From: Marinobacterium_D sp050908845 | Lineage (GTDB): Bacteria > Pseudomonadota > Gammaproteobacteria > Pseudomonadales > Balneatricaceae | Assembly: GCF_050908845.1 (NCBI RefSeq) | Contig: NZ_CP194171.1 | Coordinates: 1,922,001-1,986,000, forward strand | Direction: 5' to 3' | DNA: 64,000 nt | Shown: positions 10,130-18,393 of the stretch, piece by piece | How the letters are laid out: every line of letters begins with the position of its first letter | Numbering within the stretch: the first letter of the stretch is position 1 | Made by a program: the position numbers and the translations under genes | Notes under the pieces: generated by a model | Told to the model about the DNA's origin: nothing | The model's input: the letters and a program-made list of their open reading frames with translations, nothing else | Database searches by the model: none

Positions 10130-10687
10130 TTAAGCTGCAGAGTCGAGCATTTCCAGCAACTGCGGCTTGATCTGCTCGACCCACTGTTCGAGCCGCGCGT
10201 CGGTCAGCATCCCCTGGGTGCGTTGATCGATCACCAGGCCAACGAACCTGTCGACGATGGCAGCCGCCGAATACTCAAAGGTGTAACCGCCGGTACTCCA
10301 CTCGCCGACCATCGTTGCGCCCTGAATGGCGAATCTCTGGTAAAGCGCCATCAGCGAGCTGGCGAAGCGCTCGGAGTAGCGCTCCTGGGCGCCCAGGCCA
10401 AACATGGCGATGCGCTTGCCGCTGAGATCGGGCGAGCCAAACTGCGCCAGAAACTCCCCCCAGTTGGGTTCGAAGCAGCCGGATACACCTTTGCCTGGAA
10501 TATCGCCTTCGCCATAGCTGGGCGTGCCGAGAATCAGGGCGTCGTACTTGAGCATATCCTCCGGCGTGATGCGGTTGACGTTGAGCGGCTTGTCGGCGAT
10601 CTCGCTGCCGAGCAGTTTGTAGATTTTCTTGGCGATCAGGCGGGTGGTGCCGGTTTCTGTGCCGAAAAAAATGCCGATTTTGTTCAT
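10130..10687 (-). CDS. Flavodoxin (long-chain)
   Basis: The 185-residue protein binds FMN and carries single electrons. The phosphate-binding loop is GTETGTT near the N-terminus (MNKIGIFFGTETGTT). The FMN-contact motifs LGTPSYGEGD and FGLGAQERYSERF follow, and the extra loop with SGCFEPNWGEF marks the long-chain class. The ATG at 10687 is preceded by AGGAT; an upstream in-frame ATG would add nine non-conserved residues. It converges with the LssY_C gene 9 nt away. The partner enzyme is not evident from the context. Confidence 0.93.
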   Translation of the reverse strand: MNKIGIFFGTETGTTRLIAKKIYKLLGSEIADKPLNVNRITPEDMLKYDALILGTPSYGEGDIPGKGVSGCFEPNWGEFLAQFGSPDLSGKRIAMFGLGAQERYSERFASSLMALYQRFAIQGATMVGEWSTGGYTFEYSAAAIVDRFVGLVIDQRTQGMLTDARLEQWVEQIKPQLLEMLDSAA

Positions 10688-10890
10688 GCGGTTATCCTGT
10701 CGTAAAACCGACAAAGTCGCTCTCTATGGTAAATAACCGAGCGCATTTGTGGCGGGTTGGTGGAGTTTTGCTGGCTTGTCAGGGTTGATAGCAAGCGCTG
10801 TACCAGCTGGCCAGGGAGGCGGGGTGCGACTAAATGAGCCATAATTCAGCCCGGTTTCAAGCTATTCAGTTCTTTGATCGGAGAGCGATG

Positions 10891-11883
10891 ATGAAAAGGA
10901 TTCAGCCGTTATCTGTCCTTGCGCTGGGCGCGTTGCTGGTCGGTTGTGCGGCGACGCAGACTGCTGATCACGCCACTCAACCCGCGGTCCAGGTTGGGAA
11001 CGGACAGGGCGCAGGTATAGAGGCCCTGACCGGTAAAACCTGGACGCTGGTGGAGATCCAGTCCATGGATGACAGCCTGTACACGCCCCGTGAAGGCCAC
11101 AGCTATACGCTGGAGTTCAAGGAAGACGGGCAGGTACAGGTGCTGGCTGACTGTAACCGCGGTTTCGGTAGCTGGGAGCATACGCCACCCTCGGGAATCA
11201 GCATGGGGCCGGTGGCGGTGACCAAAATGTATTGCGGTGATGGCAGTATCGACAATCGGTATCTCACCGATCTGAGTTATGTGCGCTCCTATGTGCTTCG
11301 CGATACTAACCTTTACCTGGCGACAATGGCCGATGGGTCCATCCTCAAATTTGCCAGCGCTGTGTCACCGAGTTTTGACTGCGGCCGTGCCGAGGGTAGC
11401 GTGCAGGAGCTGATCTGCAGCGATGCAGAGTTGGCAGGGCTGGATCGTCGTCTTGATCAGTTGTACCGCAAGGCGCTGGACAGTTTTCCGCAAGAGGAGA
11501 TCCCAACGCTGAAAGCGACGCAGCGGGGTTGGATCAAAGGTCGTGATGAGTGCTGGAAGTCTGAAAATATCGGCGACTGTGCCCGTGAAGCGTATGAACG
11601 GCGTATCACCGAACTGGAGATCAAGACCGGGAGCACCATGGTCCCGGCGCCGGCCATTTACAGTTGCGAGGATGGGCGTCTGCTGACTGCGTACTTCTAT
11701 AACGAAACACTGATGCCGGCGCTGATTTTGGGTGACGGTACCGAGCAGCACCTGCTGTATCACGCTTTATCTGCCAGTGGCGCCCGTTACGAGGGGAGGA
11801 ATATCAGCTTCTGGAGTAAGGGGGATCGAGCCCAGTATTCTACCTTCGGTGCTGAGTCGGTAGAGTGCGTATCGCGCAAATAA
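10891..11883 (+). CDS. META-LprI-MliC triple-domain lipoprotein
   Basis: The lipobox ALLVGC follows MMKRIQPLSVLALG; of two adjacent ATG codons, 10891 has the better spacing to GGAG. Three domains can be read in order. The META/HslJ-like domain (residues ~35-150) has TWTLVEIQSM and ADCNRGFGSWEH. The LprI/DUF1311 domain (~160-250) has FDCGRAEGSVQELICSD and ATQRGWIKGRDECW. The MliC-like C-terminus has YSCEDGRLLTAYFYN and a final Cys. LprI and MliC domains are known inhibitors of c-type lysozyme, and META proteins occur in envelope stress. The combined inference is an outer-membrane lysozyme-defence lipoprotein. Confidence 0.85.
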   Translation: MKRIQPLSVLALGALLVGCAATQTADHATQPAVQVGNGQGAGIEALTGKTWTLVEIQSMDDSLYTPREGHSYTLEFKEDGQVQVLADCNRGFGSWEHTPPSGISMGPVAVTKMYCGDGSIDNRYLTDLSYVRSYVLRDTNLYLATMADGSILKFASAVSPSFDCGRAEGSVQELICSDAELAGLDRRLDQLYRKALDSFPQEEIPTLKATQRGWIKGRDECWKSENIGDCAREAYERRITELEIKTGSTMVPAPAIYSCEDGRLLTAYFYNETLMPALILGDGTEQHLLYHALSASGARYEGRNISFWSKGDRAQYSTFGAESVECVSRK

Positions 11884-11917
11884 GCCTTAATGACGTTTAC
11901 AGGGAAGGAGAGACCTC

Positions 11918-12847
11918 TTGGCAGGAACCAGTCTGCTCGCGCTGATCGATGATATCGCCACGCTGCTGGATGATATCGCGTTGATGTCCAAGGTGGCGGC
12001 CAAAAAGACCGCCGGTGTGCTCGGTGATGACCTGGCGCTGAATGCCGAGCAGGTCTCGGGCGTCAAGGCGGACCGAGAACTGCCGGTGGTGTGGTCGGTC
12101 TTCAAAGGTTCCATCATCAACAAGCTGATCCTGGTGCCGGCAGCGCTGCTGATTTCTGTGATAGCGCCCTGGCTGATCACACCACTGTTGATGATCGGTG
12201 GTGCCTACCTTTGCTTTGAAGGTTTTGAAAAGGTGCTGCACAGCTTCAAGCCGGACAAAGCTGCCCATGCCAAGGAGCTAAAGGCTATTGCCGACCATAG
12301 CGTGGATATGCGCGATTTCGAGAAAAACAAAATCAAGGGTGCGATCCGCACCGACTTTATCCTCTCCGCGGAGATTGTCGTTATCGCCCTGGGGACGGTG
12401 CAGAGCGCAAGCTTTGGTGTGCAGGTCGCCGTGGTGTCTTCTATTGCTTTGGCGATGACCGTCGGTGTGTATGCGCTCGTTGCGGGGATTGTGAAGCTGG
12501 ACGATGCCGGCTTGTTTTTGTCGGCAGAGGGCAAAAGCGGTATCGGTGCAACATTTGGCCGTGGACTGCTGAGACTCGCGCCCTGGCTGATGAAGTCGCT
12601 TTCGGTGATCGGTACCGCGGCCATGTTTCTGGTGGGCGGCGGTATCCTGGTTCACGGTATTCCCGGCTCTCATGAGCTGTTGCACACTATCGAGGAAACG
12701 GCGTCCGGCTTACCTTCAATCGCCGCGATAGTGAACGGCGTGCTGCCGTCGTTGATTAATGCCGCCCTGGGTATCGCCGCCGGTGGTCTGGTTTTTCTGG
12801 TGATCGAGCGCGTGGTGAATCCGCTGTTGGGGCGAAACGCACACTGA
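11918..12847 (+). CDS. yedI: Inner membrane protein YedI (DUF808)
   Basis: The protein (309 residues) closely follows E. coli YedI from its first residue: AGTSLLALIDDIATLLDDI, then KKTAGVLGDDLALNA, RELPVVWSVFKGS and LLMIGGAYLCFEGFEKV. Several transmembrane segments follow. Translation must begin at TTG (11918), because the conserved N-terminus starts there and a strong AGGGAAGGAG site lies upstream; no ATG fits. DUF808 has no established biochemical function. It is followed 11 nt later by an acetyltransferase gene in the same direction. Confidence 0.92.
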   Translation: MAGTSLLALIDDIATLLDDIALMSKVAAKKTAGVLGDDLALNAEQVSGVKADRELPVVWSVFKGSIINKLILVPAALLISVIAPWLITPLLMIGGAYLCFEGFEKVLHSFKPDKAAHAKELKAIADHSVDMRDFEKNKIKGAIRTDFILSAEIVVIALGTVQSASFGVQVAVVSSIALAMTVGVYALVAGIVKLDDAGLFLSAEGKSGIGATFGRGLLRLAPWLMKSLSVIGTAAMFLVGGGILVHGIPGSHELLHTIEETASGLPSIAAIVNGVLPSLINAALGIAAGGLVFLVIERVVNPLLGRNAH

Positions 12848-12858
12848 GGGAGGCGCGC

Positions 12859-13713
12859 ATGAAGAACACCGGCCTGGTCATTCGGCCGATGCAAAAGCAT
12901 GAACTCGGCCTGATGATGGACTGGGCGGCCGAGGAGGGATGGAACCCGGGGCTCCACGACGGCGACTGCTATTTCTCGGCGGACCCCAAGGGATTCCTGC
13001 TGGCGCTTCTGGACGGGGAGCCAGTCGCTACCCTGTCCGGGGTGCGCTATAGCGATGAATTCGGGTTTCTCGGTTTTTATATCGTGAAGCCCGAATATCG
13101 TGGGCGTGGGCTGGGTATGCAGATCTGGAAGGCCGGTATGGATTATCTGGCAGGCTGCAATATTGCGCTGGACGGTGTCGTTGCCCAGCAGTCGAACTAT
13201 GCCCGCTCAGGCTTCCGGTTTGCCTGGAATAATGTGCGTTATGCCGGTCAGGCTCGTCATGCCCAGTGTGAGTCGGCAGCGGCCAGTTTTCCTCTGTCTG
13301 TTACTGACCTGGCTGAGCTGCTTGACTACGACAAGCCGTTTTTCCCTGTTGCGCGCCCAGAGTTTTTGGCCAGCTGGATCGATCAACCCGGTGCCACAGC
13401 GCTTGGTGTGCGGAAACAGGGACGCTTGGCTGGATATGGCGTGATAAGGCCCTGTCGTGAGGGATTTAAAATAGGACCGCTTTATGCGGATTCTCCGCAA
13501 CTGGCTGAGGTGCTATTCAACGACCTCCAGCAGACGGTGCCAGTTGGGGCACAGATCTATCTGGACCTCCCTGATACCAACCTTGAAGCGGTGGGGCTGG
13601 CGCAAGCTGCCGGCATGGAGCCGGTGTTTGAAACCGCGCGTATGTATACCGGCGATACGCCGGAGCTACCGTTGGACAGGCTCTACGGCGTGACCTCATT
13701 CGAGATCGGGTGA
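12859..13713 (+). CDS. GNAT N-acetyltransferase with YitH-type C-terminal domain
   Basis: The protein has 284 residues, about twice a single GNAT domain. The N-terminal GNAT domain carries the acetyl-CoA loop VKPEYRGRGLGMQIW. The C-terminal half (from about residue 150) matches the YitH/DUF1248-like second domain (GYGVIRPCREGFKIGPLYAD, then LDLPDTN). It transfers an acetyl group from acetyl-CoA to an unknown amine. GGGAGG precedes the ATG by a good distance. It is probably co-transcribed with yedI. Confidence 0.88.
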   Translation: MKNTGLVIRPMQKHELGLMMDWAAEEGWNPGLHDGDCYFSADPKGFLLALLDGEPVATLSGVRYSDEFGFLGFYIVKPEYRGRGLGMQIWKAGMDYLAGCNIALDGVVAQQSNYARSGFRFAWNNVRYAGQARHAQCESAAASFPLSVTDLAELLDYDKPFFPVARPEFLASWIDQPGATALGVRKQGRLAGYGVIRPCREGFKIGPLYADSPQLAEVLFNDLQQTVPVGAQIYLDLPDTNLEAVGLAQAAGMEPVFETARMYTGDTPELPLDRLYGVTSFEIG

Positions 13714-13765
13714 TAGGCTTTCGGCTTACTTTTTACCTGACTTTTGATCTGCACAAGGAATGATC

Positions 13766-14800
13766 ATGAAGCTTTGCGAGCGTTTAGGGATCGAGTTACC
13801 GATCATCCAGGCTCCCATGGCCGGTGCGCAGGGCAGCATGCTTACGATCGCGGTGTCCAATGCGGGGGGCCTCGGCTCCTTGCCCTGCGCTATGCTGAGT
13901 GCTGAAGCGCTTGCAGCCGAGCTGAAGGAGATTCGTGGTAGCACGGATAAACCCTATAACCTCAACTTTTTCTGTCACCAACAGCCTCAGCCGGACGAGG
14001 CAAGGGAGCAGGCGTGGCGTGATCGTTTGGGCGCCTACTACGCCGAATACGGTATCGACGCCCGGGCGATCCAGACGGGTGCAGGGCGCGCTCCCTTTAG
14101 CGCAGAGCTTGCCGATCTCATCGAACCCTATCGTCCGCCGGTTATCAGCTTTCACTTCGGTTTGCCTGCGCCTGAGCTGGTAGAGCGGATTAAAGGCTGG
14201 GGTACGCTGGTGTTCTCTTCAGCGACCACGGTGGAGGAGGCGCTCTGGCTTGAACAGCATGGCGCTGATGCGATCATCGCCCAGGGGCTGGAAGCCGGCG
14301 GTCATCGCGGCATGTTCCTGAGTGATGACCTGACCACCCAGGTGGGTACCTTCGCACTGCTGCCGCAGATTGTGCAGGCGGTTTCCTGCCCGGTTATCGC
14401 GGCGGGCGGTATAGCCGATGCGCAGGGCGTTGCGGCGGCTCTGTCTCTGGGCGCGCAAGCCGTGCAGCTCGGTACCGCCTATCTCTGCTGCCCCGAGACT
14501 AAAATTTCGGCGATCCATCGTGCTGCGCTGCAGAGTGAGGCTGCCCGTCACACGGCGCTGACCAATATCTTCAGTGGCAGACCGGCACGGGGCATAGTTA
14601 ACCGGGCGATTCATGAGCTTGGACCAATCTGCACCGATGCTCCGGCATTTCCTCTGGCGTCCACAGCAATCACACCCTTACGTAGCGTTGCTGAAAAGCA
14701 GGGCTCAGGCGACTTCTCTCCACTCTGGGCGGGTCAGAACGCCAGCCAGTGCCGCGAGATTCCCGCTGCCGAGCTGACGCGACTGCTGTCTGATTCCTGA
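13766..14800 (+). CDS. Nitronate monooxygenase (2-nitropropane dioxygenase family)
   Basis: This is an FMN-dependent TIM-barrel enzyme that oxidises alkyl nitronates such as propionate 3-nitronate. Seen: LPIIQAPMAGAQGS at the N-terminus, PVISFHFGLP, AIIAQGLEAGGHRG with the conserved His, CPVIAAGGIADAQGV for phosphate binding, and AQAVQLGTAYL. Length (344 residues) is typical. Of two in-frame ATG codons, the second (13766) has the right spacing to AAGGA. It stands alone between two minor intergenic gaps. Confidence 0.92.
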   Translation: MKLCERLGIELPIIQAPMAGAQGSMLTIAVSNAGGLGSLPCAMLSAEALAAELKEIRGSTDKPYNLNFFCHQQPQPDEAREQAWRDRLGAYYAEYGIDARAIQTGAGRAPFSAELADLIEPYRPPVISFHFGLPAPELVERIKGWGTLVFSSATTVEEALWLEQHGADAIIAQGLEAGGHRGMFLSDDLTTQVGTFALLPQIVQAVSCPVIAAGGIADAQGVAAALSLGAQAVQLGTAYLCCPETKISAIHRAALQSEAARHTALTNIFSGRPARGIVNRAIHELGPICTDAPAFPLASTAITPLRSVAEKQGSGDFSPLWAGQNASQCREIPAAELTRLLSDS

Positions 14801-14834
14801 CAAAAAGATCCCGACACTGTCAGGCGCCGGGATC
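14801..14834 (-). terminator. Intrinsic terminator of the 15 kb secreted-protein gene
   Basis: Read on the minus strand, the stem GATCCCG/CGGGATC is followed directly by TTTTTG. It lies 22 nt after the stop of the minus-strand gene ending at 14856. On the plus strand no T-run follows, so it acts mainly leftwards. Confidence 0.72.
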
Positions 14835-14855
14835 GGGGGATATCCGTTTTTATAA

Positions 14856-15532
14856 TCAGTACAACAGGTGGGCCGATGCCAGATACCTGTCCATGCTGGC
14901 CCCAGTGACTTCGGGAACGGCGCCGGCAAGTATCTGATTACGCAGGTCGGTTTCGTTCAGGAACTGGTTCAGCTGAGTGATGCTGCGTTCCAGGGAGGCA
15001 TCGTCCTGTACGGTATTTCCAAAATCCTTGCCTCCATCGAGTAGCGCATACTGATATTGTTCGACCGCATTGTTTGTATCTATCGAGAGCGCAACGGTTG
15101 CGAAAGTATGTTGATTACCTGAGGCATCTGCCGCTATCTGCAGAAACAGATCGTCGCCGCGTGTTGCCATCGCGTAGTTCAACAGATCGAGGTTCGCCTC
15201 CAGGGAGCTACCATCGGAGACAGGCGGACCGAAAGCCCGGCTGTCCGAGTCATGAAAAATATCGGGCATAGAGGGTACATCGCTGGATGCGACCGCTACG
15301 GTGGCGAAGTCGTAGGGGTGTGGTTCAACCAGTGCGGCCATCCGGTCATCTTCGGCATATTGCAGCTGCAGGTGTTCGTTCATCGCTGTTAGTGATCGCT
15401 CCAGACCGGTATCACCGGTAACCGAGAGGTCAAACCACCCCTCTGCAAGAGCTGCCGGAGCCGATATCAGGGTCGCTATCAGCAGGGTGCTTGTCAGGCC
15501 GGATGGCCTGAGTGCTTTTTTATTTTGTACAT
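14856..15532 (-). CDS. Secreted three-repeat protein, start probably joined by -1 frameshift
   Basis: The long frame begins only with a GTG (15545) that lies inside the ribosome site itself. The real start is probably the ATG at 15532, six nt after GGAGG. That ATG is one frame off and meets a stop after 12 codons (MYKIKKHSGHPA). A -1 shift on AAAAAAG after codon 6 joins it to the long frame and gives a perfect signal peptide, MYKIKKALRPSGL then STLLIATLISAPAALA. The mature protein (~195 residues) has three related ~55-residue units beginning GLERSLTAMNEHL, SLEANLDLLNYAM and SLERSITQLNQFL. The family is not recognised. An indel in the A-run would look the same. Confidence 0.65.
15494..15521 (-). 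promoter_or_regulatory. Candidate -1 ribosomal frameshift signal
   Basis: On the minus strand the heptamer A-AAA-AAG (15521-15515) is in the phase used by the dnaX site, relative to the ATG at 15532. Three nt later a stem-loop follows: TCAGGCC, loop ATCC, GGCCTGA (15511-15494). The zero-frame stop TGA is formed by the end of this stem. All three parts are seen; frameshifting itself is inferred. Confidence 0.55.
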
Positions 15533-15679
15533 GACTTACCTCCACTTCCGGGTTAAGGGGCGGCCTTCAAGCTAAATTATAGGAGGTGTGGTTTATCGGA
15601 TTGCTCACATGAATATATTTCCTTGTTTGGCGGGTGTTGCCATGCGTGTGGATTTGCCAACGCGATCGAGCCGTTAGTT

Positions 15680-16270
15680 ATGAGTTTCGACGACCTGATT
15701 AAGCAGGTAGATGCCTGCCGCCTGTGTGAAGAGCATCTACCCCTGGAGCCCGGGCCGGTACTTCAGGCAGCACCCTTCGCCCGTATTCTGATCGTCGGGC
15801 AGGCTCCTGGCCGCCGCGCCCATGAATCCGGCCTGCCGTTTGACGATGCCAGTGGCGATCGCCTCAGAGAGTGGCTCGGCTTGAGCCGCGCACAGTTCTA
15901 CGATCCGACCTTGCTGGCGATTCTGCCGATGGGGTTCTGCTATCCGGGTACCGGAAAGTCCGGCGACCTGCCGCCAAGGCCCGAGTGCGCGCCCGCCTGG
16001 CGGGACAGGTTGATGGCACAACTGCCTGATATCCGGTTGACCCTCCTGCTCGGGCAGTACGCCCAGCAGTATCACTTTGGCCGGGATAAACGCACGCTGA
16101 CGGAGCGCGTGAGGGATTGGCCGGCGACCTGGCCGGAACTGGCAGCACTGCCACACCCCAGTCCGCGTAATAATCTCTGGCTGAGGCGTAACCCCTGGTT
16201 TGAGACCGAACTCCTGCCCGAGCTTCAGGGCAGGGTAAGCGCGTTGGTGCGGGAGCATAGGGGCGCTTGA
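15680..16270 (+). CDS. Uracil-DNA glycosylase-family protein
   Basis: The protein (196 residues from ATG 15680) belongs to the UDG fold. It has CRLCEEHLP near the start, the GQAPGRRAHESGLPFDD motif-1 region, YPGTGKSGDLPPRPECAP, LLLGQYAQ and the C-terminal LPHPSPRNNLWLRRNPW, where the His-Pro-Ser loop corresponds to motif 2. The family resembles short bacterial UDG-superfamily proteins of unknown in vivo substrate; true uracil excision is not certain. An upstream in-frame ATG at 15623 would add 19 Cys-rich, unlikely residues. No strong ribosome site is seen at either start. Confidence 0.82.
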   Translation: MSFDDLIKQVDACRLCEEHLPLEPGPVLQAAPFARILIVGQAPGRRAHESGLPFDDASGDRLREWLGLSRAQFYDPTLLAILPMGFCYPGTGKSGDLPPRPECAPAWRDRLMAQLPDIRLTLLLGQYAQQYHFGRDKRTLTERVRDWPATWPELAALPHPSPRNNLWLRRNPWFETELLPELQGRVSALVREHRGA

Positions 16271-16378
16271 AACCACGATGCGAAAGCGCCAGTCGTGATC
16301 CCCTGAGGTCTATGGGGTGAAATGTCACTCTGGCTATGTAAAGCTTAACTTTCAATGGATTACACAGGGGGAGCTCAG

Positions 16379-16714
16379 ATGTCATCATTGGTTTACTGCA
16401 CGGCTCAGTTCAAGCCGCGCCCGGGCAAGGAGAAAGAGCTGTTCGCGGTACTGCAGTCGCTGGAGCCCAACACGCTGCGCGAGGATGGCTGTGTGCAGTA
16501 TCGGGTCACCCGCCATATCCAGAGTCCGTTTGCGGAGGGCAGCAGCTTCCCGATTGTGTTCCATGAAGTCTGGCGTGACTTAGCGAGCTTTGAGCAGCAC
16601 TGTCAGCGTGCGGAAATCGCCGAGTTCTTCAGCCGTTATTGTGAAGCCGAGGATGGACTGGCCGAAGACTGGAACGTTTGCATCTACACCGACGAGCCGG
16701 AGGAGTTTGCCTGA
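16379..16714 (+). CDS. Antibiotic biosynthesis monooxygenase (ABM) domain protein
   Basis: This is a small (111-residue) ferredoxin-like dimeric protein. YCTAQFKPRPGKEKELFAVL gives the first strand and helix, CVQYRVTRHIQSPF and VFHEVWRDLASFEQHCQ the later strands and helix. Relatives such as YgiN act on quinols, but most are uncharacterised. GGGGGAG lies 5 nt before the chosen ATG. The amidoligase gene starts 24 nt downstream, so an operon is likely. Confidence 0.85.
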   Translation: MSSLVYCTAQFKPRPGKEKELFAVLQSLEPNTLREDGCVQYRVTRHIQSPFAEGSSFPIVFHEVWRDLASFEQHCQRAEIAEFFSRYCEAEDGLAEDWNVCIYTDEPEEFA

Positions 16715-16738
16715 TCCGGCAGTCTGCGGAGTTTAATT

Positions 16739-17725
16739 ATGAGCAGCCACGCAACCTACAGACAACCGCCCCGGCTTGAACGGGAGGATGGTGAAACCCG
16801 GCAGGTCGGTTTTGAGCTGGAGTTTTCCGGCGTTACCCTGGATGAAACAGCCGATGCGCTGAATCAGCAGTTGAACGGCAGAGTGGTTTACCAGACAGAA
16901 GCGGAGCTGGTGCTTGAAATACCCTCCATCGGTAAGTTGACCGTGGAGCTGGACTGGGCCTTCCTCAAGCGCAAGGCGGCGGAGAGCGAAAAGAGTGGGC
17001 AGCCGGAAGAGTGGCTCAAGCCCCTGAGTCAGGCGGCCAGTCTTCTGGTGCCGGTGGAGGTAGTCTGTCCGCCGGTGGCGATGGACCAGTTGGAGCGGCT
17101 GGATCCGCTGATCGATATTCTGCGCAAGCTCGGTGCCCAGGGCACTGAAGAGTCCCTGATCGCCGCTTATGGCGTGCATATCAACCCCGAAATTCCGACG
17201 CTGGATGCCAGCTGTCTGTACCCCTATCTCAAGGCGTTCAGCCTGTTGCAGTGGTGGCTGGTGGAGGCGCACGAGGTCAACACAGCCCGCAAGATCAGCC
17301 CCTACATCGGCCTTTATCCCGAAGCCTACGTGGTTGAGCTGATCGAGCAGGATCAGCCGGATATGGATGCGCTGTTCGCCGCTTATCTTGAGCACAACCC
17401 AACCCGCAACCGCGCCCTGGATCTGTTGCCGCTACTGGCAGAACTGGATGAACAGCGGGTGCAGCGTGCCGTGGGCGATGCCAAGGTCAAGGCCCGTCCC
17501 ACCTTCCACTACCGGCTCCCCAACTGCCAGATAGAGCGCCCGGAATGGTCGCTGGCGGACTCATGGAATCTCTGGTGTGTGGTGGAAGCACTGGCAGACC
17601 AGCCAGAAGCGCTGGATGAGTTGGGCCAGGCCTTTCTGGATGCACGTATACCGTTAATCGGCGTTAACCGTAGAAGCTGGGTGGAGTTTGTCGACGCATG
17701 GTTGAAAGACCACGGGTTGGTGTAA
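16739..17725 (+). CDS. Putative amidoligase (glutamine-synthetase fold)
   Basis: The 328-residue protein resembles the amidoligase family PF12224. These enzymes have the glutamine-synthetase fold and are predicted to form amide bonds using ATP. The characteristic acidic strands are visible: QVGFELEFSG (ExE) at residues ~22-31 and LTVELDWAF further on, with GVHINPEIP and a basic NRRSW near the C-terminus. The next gene, a glutamine amidotransferase-like hydrolase, starts inside its last 28 nt. This pairing is known for the family. The substrate is unknown; a peptide-like or polyamine-like metabolite is possible. Confidence 0.82.
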   Translation: MSSHATYRQPPRLEREDGETRQVGFELEFSGVTLDETADALNQQLNGRVVYQTEAELVLEIPSIGKLTVELDWAFLKRKAAESEKSGQPEEWLKPLSQAASLLVPVEVVCPPVAMDQLERLDPLIDILRKLGAQGTEESLIAAYGVHINPEIPTLDASCLYPYLKAFSLLQWWLVEAHEVNTARKISPYIGLYPEAYVVELIEQDQPDMDALFAAYLEHNPTRNRALDLLPLLAELDEQRVQRAVGDAKVKARPTFHYRLPNCQIERPEWSLADSWNLWCVVEALADQPEALDELGQAFLDARIPLIGVNRRSWVEFVDAWLKDHGLV

Positions 17726-18363
17726 CGGGTAACGGGCGCCGCTGGGCGCCGAGCTGGTGGTGTTCGGCGTTGGCGCTGCGACTTGCGGGGGCGATCCCTG
17801 AGCGGATCAGCGTGCGCCATCCGCCCAGTGGCCAGCACCTGGATGCGTTGGTGATCGGCGGTGGCAACGATATCGGCCCGGAGCACTACGAAGGTGATAT
17901 CGATGCCAAGGTTAAACTGGATCCGGAGCGCGACCAGCTCGAGATCGAGTGGATCAACCGGGCGATGAACGCCGGTATCCCGCTGCTTGGTATCTGTCGC
18001 GGCGCACAGCTGATCAACGTGGTGCTGGGTGGCAATCTGCACCAGGATATTCGCCCGCTGCGCAAGCGGACCTATAACCGTCCTGGCCTGCTGCCCACCA
18101 AACAGGTGCATGTGGCGTCAGGGTCGGTACTGGCGGGGCTCTGCGGTAAACTGCACCTGCGCGTTAACAGCCTGCACCATCAGGCGATCCGGGACACCGG
18201 CGAAGGGCTCAGAGTGGTCGGCAGGGATCTGGATCTGATCACCCAGGCGGTGGAGCATACCGATGGCCAGCCGATCATCGGTGTGCAGTGGCACCCGGAG
18301 TATCTGTTTTACCTGCCGTCCCAGTTTGCCCTGTTCCGCTGGCTGGTGTCGCGCGTAAGTTAA
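17698..18363 (+). CDS. Class-I glutamine amidotransferase-like hydrolase (peptidase C26)
   Basis: The catalytic triad can be read: the nucleophile elbow GICRGAQ (Cys) and the C-terminal VQWHPEY (His and Glu). LVIGGGNDIGPEHYEGD, ERDQLEIEWI and NSLHHQAI are typical of the PuuD/C26 branch, which hydrolyses gamma-glutamyl amides. It is 221 residues long and overlaps the amidoligase by 28 nt, so translation is probably coupled. Inference: the pair makes and cleaves, or supplies ammonia for, a glutamyl-type amide. Confidence 0.88.
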   Translation: MVERPRVGVTGNGRRWAPSWWCSALALRLAGAIPERISVRHPPSGQHLDALVIGGGNDIGPEHYEGDIDAKVKLDPERDQLEIEWINRAMNAGIPLLGICRGAQLINVVLGGNLHQDIRPLRKRTYNRPGLLPTKQVHVASGSVLAGLCGKLHLRVNSLHHQAIRDTGEGLRVVGRDLDLITQAVEHTDGQPIIGVQWHPEYLFYLPSQFALFRWLVSRVS

Positions 18364-18393
18364 TTATCTATTCATAAGTGATCAGGAGTGCCC

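Noticed and set aside
15543..15545. GTG 15545 as the start of the three-repeat secreted protein
   Set aside because: It overlaps the GGAGG ribosome site, has no site of its own, and would give a poor signal peptide with extra residues.
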